Shown here one piece after another: positions 1-12,752 of a stretch of DNA of 64,000 nt. Within the stretch, counting starts at the first letter, position 1. Every line of letters begins with the position of its first letter. The position numbers and the translations under genes are program-made. Under the pieces are notes generated by a model, which had not been told where the DNA came from, did no database searches, and was given only the letters and a program-made list of their open reading frames with translations. Source of the DNA: Azolla caroliniana (Eukaryota; Polypodiophyta); contig JBHGNT010000009.1 of the NCBI GenBank assembly GCA_043228905.1, forward strand, positions 19,344,001-19,408,000, given 5' to 3'.

Positions 1-585
1 GGAACTGTATCTAATTCCATAAGTTAACTGAAGACAGACGACAGAAATTTGTTATCCAATCTGTTTAGAATATTCTCTTAACTTTTAGGCTTGCTAAATC
101 AATTTTCATGCAAAGGGACACATCCATAGCTATCACTAGTTGGATCTCTGTTTCATTATAAAGATCACGTCTCTGTAAATTTTCCTAATCAATATATGAT
201 ACCTTAGCCATTATCTTTGTTAGAGTCTTCACGACACATCCCTGGACCTTGTATTGGTTCACTAATGGTAGATTATGTAATTTTGAAAGATTTGACTATA
301 GATGGTTTAAGAATACATAGGTGTATGTAATCGAGGCAATGCTAGCTGTGGGATCTTAAGCAGCCACATTTTTATCATTATATATGGAGAAATTGAGATG
401 TGGTATGTAGATATGTATCAAACTAGATAGCGAGCCATACTTTCCTACAAAGAAATGACCTGATTAGCATGTAACTATTTAGCACAATTAATGATGTTGG
501 AGCAAGATTTTGATACATTGTTAGATGCTTATATACTCTTTCTGATGTTTTTATGGTGTATTCATCATGTTTGCTTGTTTTTCAG

Positions 586-3129
586 TGATGCAATTATTGC
601 CTGGGTAAAGAAGAACATTGGCCCTGCTGTCACAGATATTACTACTACAGATGAAGCAAAGGCAATCTTGGAAACTGGCAACACGATTGTTGTTGCTGTG
701 TTTGATAAGCTAGAGGTATCTATATTTACTACACAGTACACAAGGAATTAATTTTTGGCTTCTGAAATTAACAAAAATCTCTCAGGGTACCGAAGTTGAA
801 GAGTACACATCTATTGCCCAACAAGACGATGATTTGACGTTTTATCAGACAGCAAGTAGGGAAGTTGCTGAAATCTTCCATTTGAAGCAAGAAATCAAGA
901 CGCCAGCTTTGGTGTTGATTAAGAGTGCAGCAGAAAAGATCGTGCCTTATTGTAATCCTTTGAATTTTTCTTTCTTGTTTGAACAAGTTTGTTTATTGAA
1001 GACATAGTTATAATGAAAACATACATTTTACAGATGGGAAATTCGATGCAACATCTATTTCAGAATTCATTCTTGCAAACAAGCTTCCTCTTGTTTCCAC
1101 CTTCAACAGAGATACTGCATCACCAATTTTCGAGAGCCCTATTAAGGATAAGGTAGGCTCATCCTATAGAGCTCCATTATAAGAGAGTTAAGTATGTGAG
1201 TATGACTATGTACGCCTGTATAGCTATATGTTTGCACACAGACATGTCTCCCTTTATACACAAATTATAAGTGCTCTCTCTCTCTCTATGTGTGTGCTAG
1301 GATTAAAGTGGATGATAAGGTACCTATTTTACAAAGACCTCTACAAATATTCTACGCATGTGCATTGCTAGTCTTAGAGGAGATGCCTCAATCCCAAGAG
1401 CTTAACTGTCAGATAACCCAAAGATGCTGAAACCCACAATTTTGTTGAAAGTGTTTGATGCCATTATTTGTTTTGCAGTTACTTCTTTTTGCATCGCCTG
1501 AAGATGCATTGAAATTATTGCCAGGCTTTGAAGAAGCAGCAGCTTACTTTAAAGGAAAGGTAATTGTTGTCAGATCCTTTCAGGATCTAAGTTCATTGTG
1601 GTACAATTGATTCGTGAAGCAATATCGTGTTGAGTGAATGATGGAAAGATAGAAACAAATTTGTCACCATAGATGATCCAAAGCTGTTGGATCAAAATGA
1701 ATGTTTTCATATTGTGGATGAGCTTGAATTTTGTTTGGAAAAACTTGGAGGTCTGGTTTCTTGGAGGCAAACTATCTTTTCTTGGTCAATATGCCTGGGG
1801 GTGAAGAGCAATAGAATTGAACCTTCCACGATTATTTTTCCTGTAGCTTATATATCTATGTCTGGTATTATGTGAAAATAAAATGATATTGCCCTCCACT
1901 AAATGTTAAATCTCCTGCATTTTCCTCCCAGATAATTTTTTGCTATGTAGACTCTGCTGATGAAGAGATAGGAAAGCCAGTTGCAGATTTTTTTGGCGTC
2001 ACGATAGACAAACCTAAGGTATCATTATTGCTTCTCTTTTCCCCGTGTCCTTCTCGCTTAATCCTATACAGGCTAGTAATCATGGACATTGTATTGTGGG
2101 TCAGGCTGTTGCTTTCACAGTTACTGATGAGCAACCAGTTAAATACTTATTTGAAGATGAGGTTACATCCGAGAAAATCAAGGTTTGGCATTCTATCTTC
2201 AAGGTGATATTATTCTTAATAGTCGTACAAAGCTGATTTTTTGCTACTGGTCCACATCAGGAATTTGTTACGAATTTTCTTGAAGGGAAGCTGGAAGCAT
2301 TCTATAAATCTGAACCTTTACCTGAGACGGTATGTTTTCATAATCAAGGCTGTAATAGATGTTTTCTTGATTATGTGGAATGTATTTTAAAGCAGTTATG
2401 ACCCTTCTGCAGAATGAGGACGATGTCAAGGTGGTGGTTGCAAATAACTTCAATGACATTGTCTTGGATGAATCCAAAGATGTGTTACTTGAGGTGCTTA
2501 ATAAGCTTAAGAACTTACATTATAAGAGATTTAATTCCTCGTTAACTGAAAACGTTGTCATGTATATAACTTAAATATATGTGTGCTCGCAGATCTATGC
2601 CCCATGGTGTGGTCATTGCCAATCATTAGAGCCTGTCTACAACAAATTAGCAAAAGCATTGAGTAGTGTAAAATCTTTAGTTATTGCAAAGATGGATGGG
2701 ACAGCCAATGAGCATCCAAGAGGGAAGGTAAGAGTTTGCATTCTCAAACAATTTCACGTGTATGCATAACATTTTTGCTCCCATCTTGATAGATCTTGAT
2801 TGTATGGGTATATTTCACAGGCTGAAGGTTACCCCACTCTGTTGCTCTTCCCAGCTGGCAATAAAAGTGTTGAGCCAGTGAGTTTTTCAATTAGTATATT
2901 TGGTTAAACTAGAAAACTATGGGCACAGATTATAATAACTAATCTGCTAGCTGATTTTCAACAGATTGCGGTGGAATCAGAGAGGTCAGTGAAGGGGTTG
3001 TACCAATTTTTAAAGCAAAATGTTGCCATTCCTTTTACGCTTTCTAAATCTGCTGGAGGTGAAACGGCGAGTACTATTGAAACCAAAGTGGATGCTTCAA
3101 CGTCAGATAATACAAAGGACGAATTATGA
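586..3129 (+). CDS. Protein disulfide isomerase-like protein, PDIL1-3/1-4 type (5' end outside window)
   Basis: ER-lumen thiol-disulfide oxidoreductase that forms and rearranges disulfides in secretory proteins. Eleven exons read in one frame with GT-AG borders: 586-715, 786-951, 1034-1152, 1479-1559, 1932-2018, 2105-2182, 2261-2329, 2413-2493, 2593-2727, 2821-2877, 2965-3129 (388 residues). The order seen is b domain, b' domain, then the a' thioredoxin domain with the active site APWCGHC (Cys codons 2608-2610 and 2617-2619), an acidic/Ser-Thr tail and the ER-retrieval signal KDEL just before the stop. The first (a) thioredoxin domain expected for this family must lie left of the window; the first 585 bases look like intron. 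Exon phases all agree, so the gene looks functional. The PDIL1-3/1-4 placement rests on remembered similarity to Arabidopsis in the b, b' and a' domains. Confidence 0.93.
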
Positions 3130-4410
3130 TTTCCAAGTTAAGAACTTGAGCCTGTTGGTAATGTCATAATCCAAGTCCAAGAGGGATTGTTAAATTCAGG
3201 TAATGCTTTACAACTGAGGGCATATTGTAGCCGAAGGCCTATTTGCACTGTTTCGAGACTCTTTTTAGGATATCATGAAATGCGGTTCTGATCAGGCATT
3301 TCAAGGGATATCTTAATGAAATTGTAATGGATTGAATTAAATATCAACTGGAGAGGTTTGACTAATCCAAAGGGATTTTTTCGTCATAAAAAAGGCCTTA
3401 AGCTCTTCATTGTTTTGTACTTTAAATCATGTTTGAAAGCTGTGTGCATATTTTCTTATTCAGGGTGTGTTTTTAGGCTCTTCTTTAATCTGATTTGAAG
3501 ACATAAATTTCATCACAGCTTCTCAAGAGAAAAGATTTGACATCTTTGCTTGTGTCTCATTGTATATGAGGTCATACTTACATGAGCTTTTGATATCACA
3601 GTTTCATACATATGTTCAACACTTACATTGCATCTAAGTAAACTATAGGTAATGAATGGTCAAAGTAATTGTAATCCTTCAATTCTGCAGTAAATTGAGT
3701 TGAAGACTGATCAATGTTACCCTAGCGAAGTATTAATTTGTCATTGTGGAAAACGTATTATTACTTAGATGGGGTTCTGCATGTCTCCAACATTATTTAA
3801 ACAATTCAGTGTCTTTTTTTCATAAAAAAAAGAACACCAATAGGGGTTACGTGAGACATGTTTAGGCAACATGGTAGCATTCTTCCTAAAATTTAACTGA
3901 TTTGTGTAGTAAAACCCCATGGCTACGATCATGCGTGGTTAACATAAATCTTTGTTTATTGATGGTGAATTTGGTTTTTGGTATCACAAATGGATTATTA
4001 AAATTCATTGCATTTTCCACGATGGGTTGTGGGTTGATATCATGAATAAGTAATGTACAACTCAAGTAGATGCTTCATAATTTCTTGCAAATTTTGCAAG
4101 GTAAAGATAATCACTAGTAAAATAGTTTACGTTTTATGTTGAGGTTAACAGTTGGCGAAATAAAACAAACACTCAAATAAAACAAGGAGAATTCGATCCA
4201 TTCACAATGAAAAGACTTAAATAACATACTTTAATATGCCTTAAGAAGATTGGAGAATCATAAGATTGAAACTAGAAATTAGCAATATAATTAAATTGTT
4301 GTTAGGAATAGTATCACGAGGATGCGGATTTATATGTGAGGCTAGTAGCTAGGGTGAGACTATGTTCAAGTAGATGGTGGGTAATGAAAGGAATTGTTAC
4401 ATATATGGAA
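3130..4410. other. Intergenic, PDI 3' flank
   Basis: This holds the 3' UTR of the PDI-like gene and AT-rich spacer. I see no convincing coding region, RNA gene or element ends. Confidence 0.5.
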
Positions 4411-5278
4411 TCACTTAGTCCCGACTTTAGTAGACTTCTTCTTCTTGTTGTTGTGGCCAGCCGGACGCTTAGTGTGCGTCTTCATAACTGTGACTTTCTT
4501 TGAACCGACCTTCTTTCCATGTCCTTTCCTCTTCTTTGTTCCTCCAGCCTTTAAGTGATTTGATCATTTGTTTAGCGGTCGACATATCATTAGCAATAAA
4601 TAACACATTATTTGTTTATTTACAATCATTGTTAATGTTTAATCAACATAGACTGGTTAGCTCCTATCGATTGTTCTATGCCCATGCAAGCACATGGGCG
4701 ATATAAATTCTCATCACAACTTTGATGGTACAATTCACTTAATAATAATTGCATTGATTTTTTGTGCTTAATTGTGTGATTTGACATTGGTTTTCTTTTT
4801 TTTGTAATACTCATATCAATGTCCAATGGCTTCAAATTTGTGTGTTCCAACATTTAGTAGTTTGGTGTTAATATCTAATGTCACATTCCAACTCCTAATT
4901 GATTTGACACCTTGGTGCTCCCAAATGGCACTTTTTTAGGATTGCAATAATGTTAGATGACAATTAACAATTATTTAACAAGAAAGAAGAAGAAGAAGAA
5001 GAAGAAGAAATCGAATGATTAAGCATTAAGAAATCGACAAATGTCACAAATGGGAGAAGGATGTGAAGCCATGCTAAGGAGTTCGAATAATCAGAATTCA
5101 AGGTGGTTAGGCACATAGAAAATGAATATTAATGATAGGATACAAACATTCAATACACATATACATATACAATATACATATACATAAAGTGTATGTATGT
5201 GGAATTTCTTACCTTCACTTTGTGAGGCTTGGAGGCAATGGCCTTCTTGGCGGAGCCACTCTTCTTGTGTGGAGGCAT
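4411..5278 (-). CDS. Small Lys-rich, acid-free basic protein (67 aa, two exons)
   Basis: I do not recognise a named family. Exon 1 is 5213-5278 (ATG at 5278) and ends at a GTAAG donor; exon 2 is 4411-4548 after an AAAG acceptor. Both meet in phase 0 and give 67 residues. About one third are Lys, with many Gly, His, Ser and Thr and no Asp or Glu. It starts MPPHKKSG and ends KKKKSTKVGTK. Such composition fits a nucleic-acid-binding protein (histone H1 tail-like, protamine-like or ribosome-associated), but function is inference. The region just upstream carries a short pyrimidine/purine-biased leader. No homologous neighbour gives context. The two-exon structure with matching phase and consistent composition on both sides of the intron supports a real gene. 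Confidence 0.62.
4985..5009. repeat. (GAA)n microsatellite inside the intron of the Lys-rich gene
   Basis: About eight uninterrupted GAA/AGA units are visible directly. Confidence 0.9.
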
Positions 5279-5560
5279 GATATAGCTTCAAACAAGATGG
5301 AAAGAAAGAGAAAGCGGGGATTAAGGAAAAAGAAAGAAGAAGGAAGAAGAAAGCTTGAGGTTTCAATGAAGATTCTGTGATGGATATAAGAAGGGAACGA
5401 GGGGGTGCCTGATAAAGGAGTGGGTAACTGACCAAACGTCACATGAATGTCTCCTCTCCCAACCGTCTCCTCTTCCTCCTCTTTCACACTCACTCACTCC
5501 TTTTGATTGATGGTCTCATGTGTCTATTATCTCTATGACCCCCATATATTCTAGAGACCG

Positions 5561-5697
5561 TGCTCTCGGACCATTATCTCCACACACGTTAGAGACATCG
5601 ATTTCCTGTCTCATGCTCTCGAACCATATATCCACACACATTAGCGACATCGATTTCCTGTCTCATGCTCTCGGACCATATCTCCACGCGCTAGAGA
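5561..5697. repeat. 53-bp tandem repeat, about 2.6 copies
   Basis: The motif TGCTCTCGGACCATATCTCC recurs at 5561, 5614 and 5666, followed each time by a variant of CACACGTTAGAGACATCGAT. The short plus-strand ORF here is a by-product of the repeat. Confidence 0.85.
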
Positions 5698-5699
5698 CT

Positions 5700-6601
5700 A
5701 TTTATTGGATTTACATAGATATATAGAAAGCTACAACCAACATATGTATATGTAGTTGGGCACATGGTTAATAAAAGAATTCGATTTCTTTTTATTGTGG
5801 CTATCATATGTATAAGGTTTAACATCAAATTTTGTGTTGCCTGGCTCAATAACAAGAATATTTGAGAAATTTCAAGTGTTCACCAAAGCCTTGAGTATCC
5901 AAACAAAGAGTTCAACCCAAAAAGGGGTGGTTAGATGGCATTGTTACATGCATGATAAACAAACCTATGTACAAGTACTATTCTCAAACAAAAGGATTAT
6001 AGTCACAATCACTTCGAAAAATAAAGACGGTTACGTGAACCTTTCAATCGCTACAAAAAAGCTAAATCTTAGTAAACGTGATTAAATTAGAAACAATCTT
6101 CAATCAATAAGGGCATGTGAAGAAATACTAAGTTGCTTTCAATGTGAAGGGTGGAGGTTGAGCAGGAAAATGTGGCATTTGCTCCAAATCCCTTGATAAA
6201 GACTTGGCCCATAATGGGTTCTTCTAAAAATTGGCAAGGCAATGGATTCGAGAACATATACAACAAAATTTTGGCTACAAATCATATGACAGATTTAAGA
6301 TTCCCAAGCACTCACGATTGCTAAAGCCAATGAATGATATGGCGAATACTACACGATTTTTCAAGAACATGTGCGCAAACGTGGTACTTGCATGTTTGAT
6401 GCTCAATATAGATCATTATGTTTAATCTATTTTTGGCATGTGTTACTATTGCTACTCTTTTTGGATTTGTATTTGTGTCCTTTGGTTTTGCTTGTCTCTG
6501 ACTCTAACCTAGTTTCTACGATAAAAGGGTTATGAAATATGACTAGCCCTCAAACATTTGATCACCTTGGTAAGCCTCTTCTATAATTATCTAGAAGTCA
6601 T
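5700..6601. other. Intergenic, no recognisable gene
   Basis: Two open stretches of 83 and 64 codons (5834-6085 and 6231-6425) occur, but neither resembles a family I know and they are not joined by clear splice sites. Possibly debris of an old mobile element. Confidence 0.35.
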
Positions 6602-6610
6602 ATTTCCAAT

Positions 6611-6995
6611 AACAATCGGCAACGGTTCGGTTTGAACTGAACCAAACCGTGCCTTAATGGTTTCAACGGTTCAGTTTCAACAGTCAAAAACCTTAGTTTA
6701 AATGGTTTAACGGTTTTTTATTTTTATTTTTATTTAAATTTTAGACCTTATTCTCACATTTTAGGAACATCTTTAAAATTAAAAAAAATTTAAAATAATG
6801 AAATATTATAAATTTAACCTAAGTTGAAAATCGAAACCGAACCATGAAACTGCAGTTTTAACGGTTTGAAAAAGTTTAACACTTCGGTTTAATGGTTTCG
6901 TGGTTCGGTTTAGGTCTCAAAATTTTTAAACGTTTCGGTTCCAAACCGATTAGGTTTTGACCCTCTCGAACCGAACCGAATCGTTGCCGATTGTT
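6611..6995. mobile_element. MITE of about 385 bp with TIRs and a 9-bp target duplication (Mutator-like size)
   Basis: The left end AACAATCGGCAACGGTTCGG and the right end, whose reverse complement is AACAATCGGCAACGATTCGG, form terminal inverted repeats. The flanks carry the 9-bp direct repeat ATTTCCAAT (6602-6610 and 6997-7005, one extra base at the right junction). The interior is AT-rich with several scattered GGTTCGGTTT-type motifs in both orientations, and there is no ORF. A 9-bp duplication fits Mutator-like elements. The same right-end sequence closes the tandem array at 19.6-20.1 kb. Confidence 0.78.
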
Positions 6996-7009
6996 AATTT
7001 CCAATACAA

Positions 7010-9086
7010 AAGTTAATCTTATTGGTGTTAAGACCGTTGTTATCCAAAAGCTGGAATTTTCTCTATTGACTTATAAAATATAATTGTCAACATCTATAAA
7101 GAAGAGTCCTTGCAAATTCCTCATTTATATTAACATCATAAAACAATGCTTTCGAAAGCTACAAACTCATCTAACCTTTGTAAGACAACGATTTTTAATC
7201 TAATCTATCTTTTGTGATGTATTTATGGATAATGGAGATTGATTTTTTGAAATTCGCATTTCCTATTTGATATTTAACATTTGCATGTCCCATTTTGGAT
7301 TTGTATAATAGTCAAAGTTGTCGAGTCAACTAAACTTATGAAGAAATTCGCTAATAGAGAGAACTTTGGATACAAAATCTTGACATATCAACGCCTAAGA
7401 TAGTAATATGCCAACAATAAAACAATGCCACGAATTACATTGGTTAAGAAATGATTGATAGACATGAGGAATAGAAGATGATGAATTCATTATATTAATG
7501 CTCAAATAGCACACATAATAATCTTCTAGGGTTTGACCTAGGGCAGTTAGGGAAATAATGAAAAGAAAAACTTGGCAAGGAGGGGTAGAGAGGAATTTTT
7601 CCCAAGATTTGTTCATCAAGGATACTAGTAGTAAGTTACTCTTTTGCATAGTATAGGGAAGAGTTTTGGCAATGTTAGTTTTCATGGTACCAATAGTACA
7701 TAGAATTCCATTTTGAAAATATATGACTAGTCCAACATTTGAATTCAACGGTCATATATCACATGTTACTATTAATAATAGCCTTGAAGAACCAAGATAT
7801 TCTAATGATCGGATAAGGTTCTATAAAATTGAGGGTAAAACTTGAACATTGAGTCATAAGTGACACAGATATTGGAATGTCTTATGCATTGAGGCTTGAT
7901 AGATAACTTGTAGGAAATAAGCCAAAATGATCATCCAATTTGACTTGCTTTTGTTGATCATCCTTTTGACTCTTCAAACGATTAAAGGTTCTCTATCAAA
8001 TCTTTAAAATGCGTTGTCTTTATTATTTTATTGTTATAATATTCAATAGTTCAAAACATTATGATTTGTTAAACAAATTGATAGCTGGTTACCCAACACC
8101 ATCATTGATCTATTCAATTTATGTTCGTTAAGGTTTATATCATTCAACGTTATATATTCAAACCTAAGACTAGTACAAATGTATAAGCCACACGTAATCG
8201 TTAGTTTCTTCTTAACTTTTGATTAATTATGTCTCATTAGAGACTCCCTCCCGGATATCCCTAGACCCATGGGTCCCTCTTGCTTTTTACCATGTGGGAT
8301 TATTATAGCTCTTTGGTAAGGAAAAGATGGTTCAGGCCCTTTCCATTTGAGTGAGGTGGGATTATTATAGCTCCTTCACATGCAAAAGTTGATAGTATTA
8401 TATTATTCCTCCATATGCATGTCCTCAAGTTTTAACCTAATTTTGTTTGTATAGGAGGATACCCAAAAGTGGGTCGGGTCAATAGCATACATTTTTGGCT
8501 TATCCATTATGCATGTTGCTTGTTTAGATGCTTGGCATTTGAGAGACATTCATAATAATTTAATGGAGGCGTTTTACCCTCGACACACCTAGGAAAAACA
8601 TTCAGATTGGAAGGCAAATTGGGTGGCATACAAAAGCTCAAGGACCTTCATTACCATTTTCTTTTCATCCTTGAATGTTACTTACATGTTACACTTTCTG
8701 CCTCTATACCATGTGACCGATGATAGATTGCTCTATTTCTTAGATCTTGGGCAAAGTCTGTACTCGTCAGTTTCATATGTGTAATTCTCTTTCTAAGGTT
8801 ATGGCTACCCAACCTCAAATAGTTTCACAATGCGAGAAACATACACTTTCCCTTATCTATCTCTATAAAGTGGCCAACACAATTTATGACCAAACATAGG
8901 CTCATCTTGGTTGATTTTATCTTCCCCTCCCCACCCCCAAAAGAAAACAAAACAAACAAACTCAAGCGACTCTTGTGCAAAGTGTTCAACGTTATTCTGA
9001 ACCGGGTCTCGATAACTTTACTCCCATGACTTCATGCACGTCCTTAATTATCCGTAACACGAGAGATCTCCTCCCGCAAGCGCCCC
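7010..9086. other. Intergenic, no gene seen
   Basis: AT-rich spacer. A pair of short similar segments containing GTGGGATTATTATAGCTC occurs near 8285 and 8346. No coding potential that I trust; the 117-codon minus-strand ORF at 7395-7748 shows no family features. Confidence 0.4.
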
Positions 9087-9254
9087 CCAACGTGTTGCGT
9101 CACATTACACCATATAAATGTGTAATATAAAGACACGTTTATCTTACCTAGCAAATGAAGCTCGGAAATTTGGGTCCATTTTCCAACTTGAAGGAGGATT
9201 GGCCCACACAAGGATTTGGCTAGCCACCAAACCTGCATGCATATATAAAGGATC

Positions 9255-9286
<32 letters not shown>

Positions 9287-9491
9287 TGTATGTATGTATG
9301 TATGTATGTAGCTTCCAATAGGACAAAGGAAGAGACATAACTACCGCCTTACAACCAGGTGGGCGGGCATTATATATATAGTTATCAGATTTTCCAAGTT
9401 CCCCTAACCCATTTTCCCCTGTTTTATCCAAAACACACCCTTCCCCTGTTCTTAAAACCACCCCCTGGTTTTCCTCAAAAACAACTGTGCA
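9087..9491 (+). promoter_or_regulatory. Promoter and leader region of NPF copy 1
   Basis: This block is repeated upstream of NPF copy 2, so it was part of the duplicated unit. It contains the shared segment TTACCTAGCAAATGAAGCTC (about 9145), a TATA-like ATATATAAAG at 9240-9249 and a long (TGTA)n run. The leader just before the start codon (CTCAAAAACAACTGTGCAATG) is nearly identical in both copies. Confidence 0.55.
9257..9311. repeat. (ATGT)n microsatellite in NPF copy 1 promoter
   Basis: About 13 TATG/TGTA units are seen; a shorter version lies at the matching place in copy 2. Confidence 0.9.
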
Positions 9492-12400
9492 ATGAATGAT
9501 GAAGAGAGTAACACGGCTCCCTTGCTCTCCTACCCCAACCCCAATGACAACAATAATAGCCCTGGAGAGAAAGGAATGTACATGGATTGGTTGGGCCGCC
9601 CCGCCGATGATAGAGACGATTTGGGCGGTTGGAATCGCGCCTTGTGGATTACAGGTAAAGAAAAAACTCCATGAATCTTCAAAGGTTGTGGTCAGGTGGG
9701 TAGTTCGACGCACCCGACCTATTGATCAATCGATCGATCACGTGTGTGTGGGGTTGGGTTAGTTCGATACACCACTTGGTCGATATTCAATCAATCCGTT
9801 GGGTTCAATAGATCGTGAAGTCCACTAGTGTTCCGATACCTCACCCCCCAAATCGATGTGGCATGCCATTTGATTCGGTCTAGGTCATAGAGATGATTAA
9901 TTCCGAGAAACACCATGGATATGGTATGGAATGTAAAAATGTTTGTTGTCAGGATGATATTAGATCATGAGGTTGTTCGATCCGATTCACCACGGGAGAT
10001 GTGGCATGGCATGAAAGTATGCCTGCCTGACATGTAGAAGATGTGAGGGAACCCCATGACCTTGTGTGCCGATAACCTGAATAGCTTATCGATAGGATGC
10101 CGTATTTTACATGATGATAAGGGAGGAGAGAGATCTGATATATAAGCATTCATTTTTGTTTTCATGTGTGTGTGTGTTTTGGTTTCAGTTGCATTTGGAT
10201 TGTTCTACTCTTCCTTCTTTGGCATTGTTTCCAATCTGGTCATCTATCTGGTCCAAGTTTGGGGGGAGACGAGCGCGCACGCCGCGAATATGGTCACAAA
10301 TTTGACGGGCACCGCGTTCGTGTGCTCGTTCTTGGGCGCATTCACAAGCGACGCGTACCTCGGCCGACTCTGGACCGCCATCATCTTCCAGATCTTGTGC
10401 TTGCTGGTAAGCCAAAAGCAAATACATTCAAAACATGAAAAATCGTAGGCACAAATTTTATCACCTTTTTGGGCACTTTTCACATTGCTGTAACCAATGG
10501 TTTTTTCCTTACGCCTCGTGTACTCGGATCATAAGGTCCAGGGGAAAAGAAAGAAAGAAAACTCCGAAATACCCTCATCCCTATGGACTTTCTCTTCATT
10601 TTCCCAAAAATTGCCATATCTCATTGGCACAAAAAAATAGAAGGATGAATTGGCCATTATAGATTGCTCCAAATTCGGCAAATATAAGTGTCCCGTCATG
10701 GGTTGACTAGGGCGTTCGGCGGACGTATAGCAAAAAACCATTCGAGGAAATAAAGAAATCAACCTTAGGGGTATTTTGAAAGTTTTTTTGTACCACTATA
10801 GTTGGTCATAACTATAGACTGTCCATGCCATACCTCTCTAGAGTCTAGACCATGTCCTATATATTGGAATTTGGAATGGATGAATCCATGGCCCAATTAT
10901 CACCATTAATGCACAATGATTGATATTTTCTTAAGACTACATGGTTTTGTTTTGGTTTTTGTTTTGCTTCTTAAAAGAGTATAACCGCGAGCGTGGTAGC
11001 GGTATGTTGGAGCGCCACAGAATTGAGCTCGCAAACGAAGATCTTCATAGCCATATCTCTCTACTTCACAGCCGTGACTTCGGGGTCAGCGATGCCCAAC
11101 ATGTCGTCCATCGGAGCGGACCAGCTGAGTTCGGAGCGGGACAAGGCCAAGTATTTCACGCTCGTGGCGATGGCCATCGCGGCCGGACAAGTGGTGGGCA
11201 CCACGGTCGTCACGTACGTGGACAGCGAGATGGGCAGATGGGGGTTAGGGTTTGGGCTTTGTGCTGTGGAGTTGGGGCTGGCCTTGATCCTTTCGCTCGT
11301 GGTCTTTCCTATGTGCCGCCAATGCCGGCCGGCCGGGAACCCCTTCATCCGGATTGTCCAGGTGTTGGTTGCGTCGGTCCGCAAACGGTCCCTCTCGCTA
11401 CGGAGAGACCCCACCCTAGACCTCCACGAGGTGCCCGGACAAGACAACTTGTCGGCCATTCCCGGTTGCCGCAAACTCCCGCACACGAACTCCCTTTCGT
11501 AAGTCCGGAACATTAAATGTCTTTCTCTTTTGGTTGTTTAGGTAACAGCACCATCCAAAGAAAGGGTTAATAATGTATTGCCATTAATAAAAGTAGTAGT
11601 GTAGGTTTTAAATTTATTTATTTATTTTTGTTAGTCACCATTCCGAATTCCTACTTTACGTTTTTTGTCGCGTAGTTGCGCTCCGATTTCCCCCGCACAT
11701 CCGAAAAGGAATGTGGGCCACATAGTAAATGACAAAATCTTTCCGAAAATTACTCTTATCCTCTACCATGTAGCAAGCTAGATAGATGTTTGAGTGTATT
11801 TTGGAGAACTATTTCTTTTCTCTCATGCTTTTTCTTGTTGTTTTTCTTTGGCTTAAAGTCCTCCTATTTTTGCTCTTTTTGTTGGGTTTGTCCTTTCATT
11901 AGATTCCTCGATAAAGCTGCGTTAACAACTTCCCAGGAGCCTGAGGAAAAGTTTGACCCATGGAAATTGTGCACGGTGACGCAAGTCGAGGAGCTAAAGT
12001 GCCTCCTACGTGTTATCCCGGTCGGCATTGCATCCACATGTACGGCCGCCATGTCAGCCCAAATGAACACATTGTTCCAGGTGCAGGCCTCAGAGATGAA
12101 CATGCAAGTGACCCAATGGCTCACCATACCGGCAGCTTCGATCCACCTCTTCTCGATAACCGGCTCCATTCTTACCGGGTTCGTGTATAACGCTGGAGGA
12201 GCAAGGCTACTTGGTTGGCTCCTTAACCCGTCCAAGAAAGGCTTTGTGCACCAAGCAACCTCTCTTCAAATACAAGGCACATCCATCTTTGTCGGGATCG
12301 TGGTCATGGTCATCTCGGCACTCGTCGAGGCGTACCGCCTCCGGGCTGTAGAAGAGGGATATACCCTCTCCGTCTTGTGGCTTATCCCACAAACGTTCCT

Positions 12401-12752
12401 CGTTGGGGTCTCCACAAACTTTGTCTATGCCGGAAGCATGGACTTCTTTTACACCGAGGTTTCCGATGGAATGAGGACGGTCAGTAGCGCGGTTAGCTTG
12501 CTTTTCCTCGGTGGGGGTAATTATTTGAGTAGCATCTTCGTCGCGATTGTGACCGATATTACAACCCGAGATGGGAGTGCGGGATGGATACCCTCGGATT
12601 TGAATTCGGGCCATGTCGACTACTTTTATTGGTTTCTCGCGTCCTTCCTTACTTTAGTCCTCGGCCTCTTCCTTGTTTACTCCCATTTTTATATATATAG
12701 AGAGCCCCCCAAGGATCAACTTCTTGAGAGTTCAAATGGTCTCCTCCATTAG
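9492..12752 (+). CDS. NRT1/PTR family (NPF) transporter, tandem copy 1
   Basis: Major-facilitator membrane transporter of the plant NPF family; members move nitrate, peptides, hormones or other small solutes, usually with protons. Exons 9492-9654, 10189-10406, 10978-11498 and 11903-12752 join in phase to 583 residues, normal for the family. The start MNDEESNTAPLL is followed by the family signature around GRPADDRDDLGGWNRAL. The first helices read FYSSFFGIVSNLVIYLVQVW, then a GAFTSDAYLGR loop, a cytosolic linker ending LSFLDKAAL and six C-terminal helices ending YREPPKDQLLE. The ExxE[K/R] motif usual in helix 1 is absent (that place reads VAFGLFYSSFFGI), which some NPF clades also lack. The loop SDAYLGRLWTAIIFQ reminds me of NPF7, but I cannot fix subfamily or substrate. 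No frameshifts seen. Confidence 0.9.

Noticed and set aside
5091-5493. Minus-strand ORFs of 114 and 92 codons
   Set aside because: They overlap exon 1, intron and leader of the Lys-rich gene and are low-complexity.
9144-9713. 189-codon minus-strand ORF
   Set aside because: Runs through the NPF promoter, a microsatellite (HTYIHTYIHTY) and exon 1 in antisense; no domain.
10941-11516. 191-codon plus-strand ORF and its counterpart at 16543-17091
   Set aside because: Shadow frames of NPF exon 3; the in-frame transporter exon with proper splice sites overlaps them.
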